A DNA stretch of 64,000 nt from the NCBI GenBank assembly GCA_050290265.1, contig JBNKHI010000001.1, positions 1-64,000 of the forward strand, in the 5' to 3' direction. This stretch comes from JBNKFV01 sp050290265 (GTDB lineage Bacteria > Pseudomonadota > Gammaproteobacteria > Pseudomonadales > Cellvibrionaceae). Shown in pieces: positions 34,454-43,782 of this stretch (positions are counted from its first letter, which is position 1; each line of letters opens with the position of its first letter). Below the pieces are notes generated by a model. It searched no databases. It was not told the DNA's origin and was given only the letters and a program-made list of their open reading frames with translations. The translations under genes and the position numbers were made by a program.

Positions 34454-35602
34454 TTAATGCTTATCGGAAAAAAAGCGTCCCCAAAAGCCCTTTTTCTTTG
34501 GCTCTTTATCGGTTTTTGCCACGGGCAACGCATCACCACGACGCACAGGGCCCTCAGGGTTATACAACCGATCCAGCACAGCCAATGGTTTTTGAGAGTC
34601 CAAAACAATACCCAAAGACATTTTTTCGAAGGTGCGGAATATCATCAGCAAGCCAGCGCGCTCTTCCGGCAACTCAACCATATCACCGGCAATCCGGTCA
34701 CGTACCAACTCGCCACGCTTGTAAACGGCCAGTACATTACCCACTTCTACTTTGTCACGCTCACCAAGGTTAAGCGCAACAACATCAAGGTAACCGACCT
34801 GGGTAACACCGCCCTCTACCGCGACAATCAAACCACGAATAGCTTCATCTTCTGGAGCAGAAGGGTAAAAGGTGGAGTCAATGGAACGCTCTTCTGTAGG
34901 TAATACGCGGTCACCGGTACGAACTTCTTCAGTGCTACGCGATACTTCCAGCGTCGCAATCTCACCCTTGATATCACGCATACTAACGGAGCCAATATCG
35001 CGCGCCTCAATACCCAGTACCTCTTTGGTTTCCGGGTCACGATAAACCTGCCCCTTACGGTAAATACCATAGGATTTAATGCCTTCGGCAAATTCACCGC
35101 GAGAATAAATATTATCGCCAGCCCCCACTATCAGACGCTTGTCTTCGCCGGCAACCACATATGGCGAGTCCTCGATAACACCTTCGTCCAGCACACGACT
35201 GCGGGACAAGAAGCTGTTGATGCGATCCAGAGGAATGGCAGGAATCGCCTCATCCAATGGCATGACCTTCACCGAAGGTTGCATTTTGACGGTACCTGGT
35301 GACATTTTGTAAGTGCGCTGCAGCGTAAGCCGCGGCTTACCATCCAGGTAAACAAGACTGATAACATCACCCGGAAAAATCAGGTGAGGATTTTCAATCT
35401 GAGGGTTTACTTGCCAAATTTCTGGCCATACCCATGGGTTTTCCAAAAACTTATCGGAAATATCCCATAACGTATCCCCTTTCACCACGGTATAGCTGTC
35501 CGGGTGGGAATCTTTCAAGCGAACATCCTGCGCCCAAGCATTAAAGGCAAAAACACAGGCAGCGGCAGATGCCGCAACGAGATTAAAAAAAGACTTTTTC
35601 AT
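34454..35602 (-). CDS. Exported LysM peptidoglycan-binding protein
   Basis: 382 residues with a signal peptide (about 1-24, ending NAWA). It is followed by one LysM motif (YTVVKGDTLWDISDKFLENPWVWPEIWQVNP region, about 37-85), and then a beta-rich region of about 290 residues with no named domain. LysM binds peptidoglycan, so the protein is probably periplasmic. The same gene precedes dprA in Pseudomonas and faces def divergently. Confidence 0.9.
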   Translation of the reverse strand: MKKSFFNLVAASAAACVFAFNAWAQDVRLKDSHPDSYTVVKGDTLWDISDKFLENPWVWPEIWQVNPQIENPHLIFPGDVISLVYLDGKPRLTLQRTYKMSPGTVKMQPSVKVMPLDEAIPAIPLDRINSFLSRSRVLDEGVIEDSPYVVAGEDKRLIVGAGDNIYSRGEFAEGIKSYGIYRKGQVYRDPETKEVLGIEARDIGSVSMRDIKGEIATLEVSRSTEEVRTGDRVLPTEERSIDSTFYPSAPEDEAIRGLIVAVEGGVTQVGYLDVVALNLGERDKVEVGNVLAVYKRGELVRDRIAGDMVELPEERAGLLMIFRTFEKMSLGIVLDSQKPLAVLDRLYNPEGPVRRGDALPVAKTDKEPKKKGFWGRFFSDKH

Positions 35603-35772
35603 AGAAACCGGTCCTGTTGTATTCGGCCCCTGAGCGTTTAGCCGTTATAATAGCTCATTAAACGCACGTGCTGGTTCCATTCGCACAGCATAATTGCTGA
35701 GTGATCATAATGTTAGCAGCGCCTGTTACACTTTTACTAGAAGTTTGTCACAAAGGTTTAGATTACTAACCC

Positions 35773-36279
35773 ATGGCTAAGTTAGAAATCCTTGAATTTC
35801 CCGATCCACGCCTGCGCAACCAGGCAAAACCCGTTACACATGTCGACGAGCGCGTCAGGCAAATAATCGACGATATGTTTGAAACCATGTATGAAGCACC
35901 GGGTATAGGCTTGGCTGCAACCCAGGTTAATGTACACGAACAAATAATTGTGATCGACATTAGCGAAGATAAAAACCAGCCTTTGGTCTTCATTAACCCT
36001 GAAATTACCGTTTTAGACGGTGATATACAGGAATATGACGAAGGTTGCCTGTCTGTTCCGGGTTATTATGAAACTGTCGAAAGACCTTCCCATGTCACGG
36101 TAAAAGCCCTTGATCGTAACGGAGAGGCCTTCGAATTGCAGCCAGAAGGTTTACTGGCGGTCTGTATTCAGCATGAAATCGACCATCTCAATGGCAAACT
36201 CTTTGTGGATTACATTTCACCAATTAAACGCCAGCGAATTCGTAAAAAACTGGAAAAGCAGCACAGGATCCAGGCCTGA
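35773..36279 (+). CDS. def: Peptide deformylase
   Basis: Removes the formyl group from nascent N-terminal methionine. The 168 residues carry the three metal-site motifs GIGLAATQV, EGCLSVPG and the HEIDHLNG zinc motif. It is followed by a terminator and then fmt, which carries out the opposite reaction at initiation. Confidence 0.96.
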   Translation: MAKLEILEFPDPRLRNQAKPVTHVDERVRQIIDDMFETMYEAPGIGLAATQVNVHEQIIVIDISEDKNQPLVFINPEITVLDGDIQEYDEGCLSVPGYYETVERPSHVTVKALDRNGEAFELQPEGLLAVCIQHEIDHLNGKLFVDYISPIKRQRIRKKLEKQHRIQA

Positions 36280-36306
36280 TTGTCTCAATATTCACACCAT
36301 AATCCT

Positions 36307-36336
36307 GCCCGGCAAGATACTTGCCGGGCGTTTTAT
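36307..36336 (+). terminator. Intrinsic terminator or attenuator between def and fmt
   Basis: The stem GCCCGGCAAG/CTTGCCGGGC with an ATA loop is followed by GTTTTATTT. It lies 27 bases after the def stop. Confidence 0.82.
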
Positions 36337-36356
36337 TTATAGCTTTTAAGGTTTTC

Positions 36357-37316
36357 ATGTCTGTTACCAACCCTTTAAAAATTATCTTTGCCGGAACTCC
36401 GGACTTTGCCGCTCACCATTTGCAGGTGCTACTCGATAGCCGGCACGAGGTTATTGCTGTTTATACACAGCCAGACCGCCCTGCCGGGCGCGGTAAAAAG
36501 CTGCTGGCCAGCCCGGTCAAACAACTGGCGCAAACCCACAATATTCCGGTTTTTCAGCCTGTAAACTTTAAGGCCGCAGACGATCAAACCGCCCTGACGG
36601 CTCTGGGCGCAGATATTATGGTGGTGGTTGCTTACGGGTTATTGCTTCCGCAGGTAGTGCTCAACGCGCCAAAACTGGGATGCATTAACGTTCACGCCTC
36701 CTTGCTACCGCGCTGGCGGGGTGCGGCGCCGATCCAACGTGCCCTTGCTGCAGGCGACAGTGAGACCGGCGTTACCATTATGCAAATGGATATCGGCCTG
36801 GATACCGGCGCTATGTTAGTGAAAGCAAGCTGCCCTATTCTCGACAACGATACCGGCGGCACACTGCACGACCGCCTATTGACCCTTGGGGGACCAGCAT
36901 TACTGCAGGCACTGGAACAACTCGCAAGCAACAGCTGCAAGCCGGAGGAGCAGGACGACACGCTCAGCTGCTATGCGGCAAAAATTAGCAAAGAAGAAGT
37001 TGCTGTCGACTGGAACGACAGTGCCGCACAAATCGAATTGAATATCCGCGCGTTTAATCCTTTTCCGGTTTGCCACACGAGCCTGGATAGCGAACGTTTG
37101 CGTATCTATGCCGCTCAGGTAGTGACCAACACAAGCGATGATCAGCCTGGTACTATTCTCAACGCCGACAAGAAAGGCATTACCGTAGCCTGCGGCAAAG
37201 ACGCTTTACGCTTAACAGAATTACAATTACCGGGAAAAAAAGCCATGCCTGTTGATGCGGTCATGAATGGTTACGCACAGCGCTTTGCTGTCGGCACACA
37301 GCTGGGCAAGGCATGA
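36357..37316 (+). CDS. fmt: Methionyl-tRNA formyltransferase
   Basis: Formylates initiator Met-tRNA using 10-formyl-tetrahydrofolate. The protein of 319 residues has N-terminal FAGTPDFAA, HASLLPRWRGAAPIQRA with catalytic Asn/His, and a C-terminal OB-like domain. The ATG at 36357 is chosen; the frame extending to 36321 starts inside the def terminator hairpin. The stop overlaps the rsmB start (ATGA), so the two are coupled. Confidence 0.95.
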   Translation: MSVTNPLKIIFAGTPDFAAHHLQVLLDSRHEVIAVYTQPDRPAGRGKKLLASPVKQLAQTHNIPVFQPVNFKAADDQTALTALGADIMVVVAYGLLLPQVVLNAPKLGCINVHASLLPRWRGAAPIQRALAAGDSETGVTIMQMDIGLDTGAMLVKASCPILDNDTGGTLHDRLLTLGGPALLQALEQLASNSCKPEEQDDTLSCYAAKISKEEVAVDWNDSAAQIELNIRAFNPFPVCHTSLDSERLRIYAAQVVTNTSDDQPGTILNADKKGITVACGKDALRLTELQLPGKKAMPVDAVMNGYAQRFAVGTQLGKA

Positions 37317-38620
37317 GTAACGTCCGGTTAGCAGCCACCCAAGTTATCGAGCAATTGCTGGTACACAAACGCAGTCTCGCCACCTTGCTACCCACGGCAA
37401 GCCAGCAAGTAGAAGCAAAAGACAAAGGGCTACTCCAAGAGCTCTGTTTTGGCACCGCCCGCTGGCAGCCGCAATTACAGCTTTATTTAAACGAGCTGCT
37501 GGAAAAGCCTTTAAAGCAAAAAGATGCCGATATACAGGCACTGTTATTAATCGGCGCCTACCAGCTCCTGTACACCCGAATACCCGACCATGCTGCTTTA
37601 GGAGAAACAGTAGAAATTTGCCGGCTGCTGAAAAAGACTTGGGCCACCAAGTTTGTAAATGGTGTTTTGCGTCAGCTACAACGCCGTCAAAAGGAATTGC
37701 AAGGCGCCCTCGAAGAAAAAAGCCCGGTATTTCGTACAGCTCATCCCAACTGGCTCATTAATGCGGTCACCACCGCCTGGCCGGCTCATGCAAACGATAT
37801 TCTCAACAATAACAATCTACATCCGCCGTTTACCTTGCGCCTAAATACTCAACATATTGGCCGAACAGCGTATTTAGCACTGTTGGATAAATCCGGTATT
37901 AGCGCTCAAGCCAGCCCCTACAGTGACTATGGAGTTACACTAAGTCAGCCCGTCAATGTAGAACACATTCCTGGATTTATAGATGGCTGGGTAAGCGTCC
38001 AGGATGAAGCTGCCCAGTTTGCTGCACCACTGTTGCAATTGCAGCCGGGGCAAAGGGTTTTGGATGCCTGTTGCGCACCGGGGGGGAAAACTGGTCATAT
38101 TCTTGAATTAGAGACTGCATTAGAGGAAGTTGTCGCACTGGATCTTGAGGCCAGACGACTTGAACGTGTGCAGGAAAATCTGCAACGCTTAAACAAAACC
38201 GCCACGCTATGTTGCGGTGATGCCAGTGATCTCGACAGCTGGTGGGATGGCAAACCTTTTGACCGAATCCTATTGGATGCGCCCTGCTCCGCTACCGGCG
38301 TTATTCGCCGACACCCGGATATCAAACTACTGCGCACCAAGGCAGATATTGCTAAGCTTGCGAAAGTTCAAGCACACTTGCTAAACAGCTTGTGGCCGCT
38401 ACTGAAACCCGGTGGCTTGTTGGTCTACGCAACCTGCTCTATTCTGCCAGATGAAAATTGTCAGGTGATCCAGCAATTTTTGGCAACAACTGATACCGCT
38501 AGTGAGATTGAAATTGATAAAGGCTGGGGCATTGCACAGAACAGCGGACGACAACTCTTTCCACAACCCAATGGCCATGATGGCTTTTATTACGCATGCT
38601 TAAAAAAGCAGGCAGCATAG
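37313..38620 (+). CDS. rsmB: 16S rRNA m5C967 methyltransferase RsmB
   Basis: NusB-like N-terminal domain (about 1-130), then a RNA m5C methyltransferase domain with the SAM motif LDACCAPGGKTGHILE and two catalytic cysteines, one in DAPCSATGVIRRHPDI and the other in YATCSILPDEN. The length is 435 aa. It overlaps fmt by four bases, and trkA follows after 22 bases in the conserved def-fmt-rsmB-trkA order. Confidence 0.95.
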   Translation: MSNVRLAATQVIEQLLVHKRSLATLLPTASQQVEAKDKGLLQELCFGTARWQPQLQLYLNELLEKPLKQKDADIQALLLIGAYQLLYTRIPDHAALGETVEICRLLKKTWATKFVNGVLRQLQRRQKELQGALEEKSPVFRTAHPNWLINAVTTAWPAHANDILNNNNLHPPFTLRLNTQHIGRTAYLALLDKSGISAQASPYSDYGVTLSQPVNVEHIPGFIDGWVSVQDEAAQFAAPLLQLQPGQRVLDACCAPGGKTGHILELETALEEVVALDLEARRLERVQENLQRLNKTATLCCGDASDLDSWWDGKPFDRILLDAPCSATGVIRRHPDIKLLRTKADIAKLAKVQAHLLNSLWPLLKPGGLLVYATCSILPDENCQVIQQFLATTDTASEIEIDKGWGIAQNSGRQLFPQPNGHDGFYYACLKKQAA

Positions 38621-38642
38621 TGTCAGGATTAAAAACACACTC

Positions 38643-40028
38643 ATGAAAATTATTATTCTGGGTGCTGGCCAAGTGGGGGGAACCCTGGCCGACAACCTAG
38701 CAAACGAAGACAATGACATCACCATCGTAGATACCGATGAACAGCGTTTGCGCGAGTTGCGTGACCGTATTGATATTGGTGTTGTTACCGGGCCGGCATC
38801 CTACCCACAAACACTCATGCAAGCCGGCATTGAAGATGCGGACATCTTAATCGCGGTAACCAACAACGATGAAATTAATATGGTGGCCTGCCAAATAGCC
38901 CACAGCCTTTTTAGCACACCAACCAAAATAGCCCGCATTCGTGCACCCGGCTATGTAAAGTACCCCAATTTATTTCGTAATGACGGCATCCCTGTTGACG
39001 TTATTATCAGCCCGGAAAAACTGGTTTCCGATTATATCTTCCGGTTAATCGAACATCCCGGCGCGTTACAGGTATTGGATTTTGCCGATGGCGAAGTACA
39101 GCTGGTTGCTGTAAAGGCCTATTATGGCGGTCCACTGGTGGGTCAGGAATTACGTTTTTTGCGGCAGCACATGCCATCTGTAGACACCCGCGTTGCCGCC
39201 ATCTACCGCCGAGATCGCTCTATCATTCCTGAGGGCAGCACCGTTATCGAAGCTGATGACGAAGTATTTTTTATTGCCGCAAAATCGCATATCCGAGCTG
39301 TAATGAGTGAACTTCGCAGACTCGAATCCTCTTACCGCAGAATCATCATTGCGGGTGGCGGCAACATTGGTGCCCGACTTGCCAGCCAACTGGAAAGCCG
39401 TTACTCCGTAAAATTGATTGAGAAATTCCCAGAACGCTGCAAATTTTTATCGGAACGTCTCGATAAAACCATCGTCCTGCAGGGTAGCGCCTCCGACCAG
39501 GAGCTGCTGCTGGAAGAAAACATTGAAGATACCGATGTGTACCTGGCACTCACCAATGACGACGAAGCCAACATTATGGCTTCCATGCTGGCAAAACGCT
39601 TAGGGGCCAGAAAAGTCATGGCCATTATCAACAACAGCGCCTACGCCGATCTGGTGCAAGGTGGCGATATTGATATTGCTATCTCACCACAACAAACCAC
39701 TATTGGTAGTCTTCTCACCTATGTTCGTCGTGGTGACATCGTCAATGTGCACTCATTGCGGCGCGGTGCAGCAGAAGCCATTGAAGTGATTGCGCATGGA
39801 GATCAGCGTTCATCGAAAGTTGTTGGCCGGGCGATCGAAGATATTGACCTTCCAGAAGGGGCCACCATCGGTGCCATTGTGCGTGAAACCAACACTGGTA
39901 GCGAAGTGATTATCGCGCACGACGATGTGGTCGTGGAGACAGGTGATCATGTGATTGTATTTTTGGTGGACAAACGCTTTACCCGCGATATTGAACGTTT
40001 ATTCCAGGTGGGCTTTACATTCTTTTAA
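38643..40028 (+). CDS. trkA: Potassium transporter regulatory subunit TrkA
   Basis: Cytoplasmic NAD-binding protein that gates the TrkH potassium channel. The 461 residues form two tandem RCK units, each with a Rossmann motif (GAGQVGGTLA near residue 6; GGGNIGARLA near 237) and a following RCK-C domain. It is followed by trkH on the same strand after a 70-base gap. Confidence 0.95.
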   Translation: MKIIILGAGQVGGTLADNLANEDNDITIVDTDEQRLRELRDRIDIGVVTGPASYPQTLMQAGIEDADILIAVTNNDEINMVACQIAHSLFSTPTKIARIRAPGYVKYPNLFRNDGIPVDVIISPEKLVSDYIFRLIEHPGALQVLDFADGEVQLVAVKAYYGGPLVGQELRFLRQHMPSVDTRVAAIYRRDRSIIPEGSTVIEADDEVFFIAAKSHIRAVMSELRRLESSYRRIIIAGGGNIGARLASQLESRYSVKLIEKFPERCKFLSERLDKTIVLQGSASDQELLLEENIEDTDVYLALTNDDEANIMASMLAKRLGARKVMAIINNSAYADLVQGGDIDIAISPQQTTIGSLLTYVRRGDIVNVHSLRRGAAEAIEVIAHGDQRSSKVVGRAIEDIDLPEGATIGAIVRETNTGSEVIIAHDDVVVETGDHVIVFLVDKRFTRDIERLFQVGFTFF

Positions 40029-40097
40029 GGTGGAAACGCAAAAGCCACCCGCAATAGCCCCTTGTAACTTCTTATTTTGCACTTTGTATTAGATACC

Positions 40098-41555
40098 ATG
40101 CATTTTTCTATTATTGCGCGCGTATTAGGCGTTCTGTTAATGATCTTCAGCCTGACGCTGCTAACCCCCCTGCTGGTGGGTTTGTTGTACAAGGACGGCA
40201 GCTACATTGAATTTCTATTAGCATTCCTAATCACTTTCGTCACCGGCTTTATGGTTTGGATACCGGTGCGCAAGGTGAAACACGAGCTGCGCACTCGCGA
40301 TGGATTTTTAGTGACCGCTTTATTTTGGTCCGTACTCGGTTTGTTCGGTTCACTGCCCTTCATGCTATCGGAAAGTCCATCCCTCAGTTTTACCGATGCC
40401 ATTTTTGAATCAATATCCGGCCTGACTACCACCGGTGCAACGGTGATGACAAATTTAGACTCGCTCCCCAAAGGTCTGTTGTTTTACAGACAACAACTCC
40501 AGTGGCTTGGCGGCATTGGTATTATTGTGATTGCAGTCGCTATATTGCCGATGCTGGGCATCGGTGGCATGCAGCTGTATCGGGCAGAAACACCTGGGCC
40601 CGTTAAAGATTCCAAACTCACGCCACGCATTACGCAAACGGCAAAAGCCCTGTTCTTAATTTATGTCACGCTCACTGTTAGCTGCACCATTGCTTACTGG
40701 CTGGCTGGCATGAATTTTTTTGATGCGATATGCCACTCCTTTTCCACTATCGCTATTGGTGGATTCTCTACCCACGACGCCAGTATTGGCTTTTTTGAAA
40801 GCCCGATAATCATGCTGATCTGCATCTTTTTTATGATTATCTCCGGGGTTAACTTCGCACTGCACTACTTTGCATGGAGTGAAAAAAACTGGCGCAGCCT
40901 ACGCTATTATTTCTCTGACCCTGAATTTAAATTTTATGGTACCTGCATTCTTGTAGGCTCACTAATCACCATTTTTTACCTGGCAGAAACCAGAACCTAT
41001 GGCCCCGTCGACAGTATTTTGCACGGTAGCTTCGAACTGGTATCTATTTTAACAACCACAGGTTTTAGTACTGCTGATTTCAGCCACTGGCCTAACTTTC
41101 TGCCCTTTATGATTTTCCTATTCGCCTTTATGGGTGGCTGTGCCGGCTCTACCGCTGGCGGAATGAAGGTGATGCGGGTGTTGTTAATCTGTAAACAAGG
41201 CCTACGGGAAATCCACCGGCTTATCCACCCCAATGCCACCATTCCTATCAAGATTGGACAAACCTCTGTTTCTGACCGTGTTGTGCAAGCAGTATGGGGA
41301 TTTTTTGCCGCCTACGTAATTTGCTTTATGGTCATGTTTTTGGCGTTGCTGGCGACGGGCCTAGATTTTTTAGCTGCCTTTTCTGCCATAGGTGCCTGCA
41401 TTAATAACCTGGGACCTGGTCTGGGTGATGTGACATATCACTACGGTGAAATTAACAACACGGCGAAATGGATTTTGTGTTTTGCCATGCTGCTGGGCCG
41501 CCTGGAAGTCTTTACGCTACTCGTGCTCTTCACACCCATGTTCTGGCGGCGTTAA
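40098..41555 (+). CDS. trkH: Potassium uptake protein TrkH
   Basis: Membrane subunit of the Trk potassium system, about 485 residues. It is built of four pore-like repeats with selectivity filter glycines, for example TTTGATV in the first and TTTGFST in the third, plus GGCAGSTAGGMKV in the last part. A TTG at 40077 would extend the frame by seven residues; the ATG at 40098 is preferred. Confidence 0.94.
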   Translation: MHFSIIARVLGVLLMIFSLTLLTPLLVGLLYKDGSYIEFLLAFLITFVTGFMVWIPVRKVKHELRTRDGFLVTALFWSVLGLFGSLPFMLSESPSLSFTDAIFESISGLTTTGATVMTNLDSLPKGLLFYRQQLQWLGGIGIIVIAVAILPMLGIGGMQLYRAETPGPVKDSKLTPRITQTAKALFLIYVTLTVSCTIAYWLAGMNFFDAICHSFSTIAIGGFSTHDASIGFFESPIIMLICIFFMIISGVNFALHYFAWSEKNWRSLRYYFSDPEFKFYGTCILVGSLITIFYLAETRTYGPVDSILHGSFELVSILTTTGFSTADFSHWPNFLPFMIFLFAFMGGCAGSTAGGMKVMRVLLICKQGLREIHRLIHPNATIPIKIGQTSVSDRVVQAVWGFFAAYVICFMVMFLALLATGLDFLAAFSAIGACINNLGPGLGDVTYHYGEINNTAKWILCFAMLLGRLEVFTLLVLFTPMFWRR

Positions 41556-41639
41556 TCCATGTACCTAAACGGGGTTGCATGGGATAACAATTTTGCCTGA
41601 CTTGAAATTTAGCTGTTTAAACTGCTGCAACGCTCACGA

Positions 41640-42554
41640 TCAATGCTTACGATACGGTGAGGGCTGGTTTTCCGGCTGACGGCGGTAGCGTTTATACTCC
41701 CATTGGTATTGAGCAGGCTCATAGCTGATACAAGCCTCAACGGTTTTATTCAAACCCGTTAATGCTGTCGTGATATCGTCACTGTAAATATCCGCATCAG
41801 GCTCCGCAAAGATAATTTCAAAACCACCGGGAACCCGTTTCGCCAGGCCCAAAATACAGTCACTTTGTGTGCGTTGCCTGAGCTGGTAACACAGCGTCAT
41901 AGTTAACGCCGGCAGCCCAAAGAAGGGCGCAAACTCTCCCGCACCCTGCGTGGGAACCTGATCAGGCAGAATACCGACTATTTCGCCACCCTTTAACGCC
42001 TTTAGCAATGCGGTTATGCCGCGTCGGTCTGTGGGCACGGCCTTTGCTCCCGAGGATTCACGTCCCTTGCGAATAAACTCGTCAAGCTCTATTAGCGTTG
42101 GTGGTTGGTAAAGGTTTGTCATCGGCCCACAGTCTGATGCATAACGCCCAAGCACTTCCCAATTACCAAAATGAGGTGCAATCAGCATAACGCCATTACC
42201 TTTTGCCAATTTGGCCTCAAATAGATCTTGTCCCCGCACGCTGACAATGTGGCTCAGGAGCCAAGGTTGTGAACCTTGCCAGACGGCCCCGACTTCCATA
42301 AACGTCTTTGCCGTTTCCCGCAAACTCTGACGACTTAATTTGGCCACAGCCTGCGGAGACAGTCCGGGGTATACCCACTGTATATTCTGACGCGTGACCT
42401 TTGCAGAGCGTACATTCAACCCATAAATGCAATCACCGACTAATACCCCCAGCCCACGCAACAAACCGAGCGGCAAAAGAGCACAAAGTTTCAGGAACCC
42501 CAAGGCCATTCGACCTTTAAAAGAAGGTGTATTGGTAGAGGACTTATCGTTCAT
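41640..42554 (-). CDS. Lipid A biosynthesis acyltransferase (LpxL/HtrB family)
   Basis: Transfers a secondary acyl chain to lipid A. The 304 residues have an N-terminal membrane anchor (about 15-40) and the catalytic HxxxxE box in APHFGNWEVLG. A second block is GILPDQVPTQGAGEFAPFFG. A homologue lies near trkH/glyQ in Pseudomonas. It stands alone on the minus strand between trkH and glyQ. Which acyl chain it adds cannot be read from the sequence. Confidence 0.9.
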   Translation of the reverse strand: MNDKSSTNTPSFKGRMALGFLKLCALLPLGLLRGLGVLVGDCIYGLNVRSAKVTRQNIQWVYPGLSPQAVAKLSRQSLRETAKTFMEVGAVWQGSQPWLLSHIVSVRGQDLFEAKLAKGNGVMLIAPHFGNWEVLGRYASDCGPMTNLYQPPTLIELDEFIRKGRESSGAKAVPTDRRGITALLKALKGGEIVGILPDQVPTQGAGEFAPFFGLPALTMTLCYQLRQRTQSDCILGLAKRVPGGFEIIFAEPDADIYSDDITTALTGLNKTVEACISYEPAQYQWEYKRYRRQPENQPSPYRKH

Positions 42555-42816
42555 AGGGACGTTGTTACTAAACCTGTATAGGGGCTGGTGTTAAAGGTGA
42601 TGACAAATGTAATTTGTGCCGCGAGCTTACAGGAATTCACCTGATTTCGGTAGAAAGCTAAGACATTTGCGCGGATTCAACGCAAATCGTGGGTGTGAAT
42701 TAAACCTCAGGCCGTTATAATTCCGCGCTTCAAATTTAAGTTCAGCGTGGTAAATCTGCAATACCGCAGAAATAGCCACTGCCAACACTAAACCCAGGCC
42801 GGAGGCGCAGAAAGCG

Positions 42817-43779
42817 GTGTCCAACAGCGATCGACCAGATGTATCCACGTTTCAGGGGTTAATTCTTGCCCTGCAACAATATTGGGCCCAACAAGGGTGT
42901 GTCATTCTACAACCACTGGATATGGAAGTGGGTGCAGGCACATTCCACCCTGCCACCTTCCTTCGTGCGGTGGGTCCAGAGACCTGGAACGCGGCCTACG
43001 TTCAGCCTTGCCGCCGCCCCACTGATGGCCGTTACGGTGAAAACCCCAATCGCCTGCAACACTATTACCAGTTTCAGGTAGTGTTAAAGCCATCACCAGC
43101 CAATATTCAAGAACTGTATCTGCAGTCTCTGCGCGCACTGGGGATAGATACCAACATTCACGATATTCGCTTTGTGGAAGACAATTGGGAGTCACCAACT
43201 CTCGGTGCCTGGGGACTGGGTTGGGAAGTTTGGCTCAACGGTATGGAAGTTACCCAGTTTACCTACTTCCAGCAGGTCGGTGGGCTGGAGTGCTATCCGG
43301 TCACGGGTGAGATTACCTATGGACTGGAACGTATTGCCATGTATCTGCAAGGTGTAGATTCCATCTATGACCTGACCTGGACCATCGGCCCAGACGGCAA
43401 CAAAGTAACCTACGGCGATGTTTTCCACCAAAACGAAGTGGAAATGTCACACTTCAATTTTGAAGAAGCCGACGTCGAATTTATGTTCCATACCTTCGAT
43501 GTTTGTGAGCGGGAAAGCCAACGTCTGATTGACAAAGGTCTACCATTGCCAGCCTATGAAATGGTCATGAAAGCATCACATGCGTTTAACCTACTGGATG
43601 CGCGCCACGCTATTTCGGTGACTGAACGGCAACGTTTTATCTTGCGCGTACGTACACTGGCCCGTGCCGTTGCCCAAACCTATTTTGATTCCCGACGCAA
43701 ATTGGGCTTTCCACTTGCGCCGGAAGCATTGCGTGAAGAAGTCTTACGTTTAACCGAGTCCGCAGAAGGAGCGAAGTAA
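42817..43779 (+). CDS. glyQ: Glycyl-tRNA synthetase alpha subunit
   Basis: Catalytic subunit of the heterotetrameric bacterial-type glycyl-tRNA synthetase, about 320 residues. It begins with FQGLILALQQYWAQQGC and includes PDGRYGENPNRLQHYYQ-like substrate-site residues (TDGRYGENPNRL). The start is GTG at 42817, preceded by GGAGG. glyS follows after three bases. Confidence 0.96.
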   Translation: MSNSDRPDVSTFQGLILALQQYWAQQGCVILQPLDMEVGAGTFHPATFLRAVGPETWNAAYVQPCRRPTDGRYGENPNRLQHYYQFQVVLKPSPANIQELYLQSLRALGIDTNIHDIRFVEDNWESPTLGAWGLGWEVWLNGMEVTQFTYFQQVGGLECYPVTGEITYGLERIAMYLQGVDSIYDLTWTIGPDGNKVTYGDVFHQNEVEMSHFNFEEADVEFMFHTFDVCERESQRLIDKGLPLPAYEMVMKASHAFNLLDARHAISVTERQRFILRVRTLARAVAQTYFDSRRKLGFPLAPEALREEVLRLTESAEGAK

Positions 43780-43782
43780 CCC

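Noticed and set aside
42627..42848. Minus-strand ORF of 73 residues before glyQ
   Set aside because: It crosses the glyQ ribosome site and start; no codon pattern or motif supports it.
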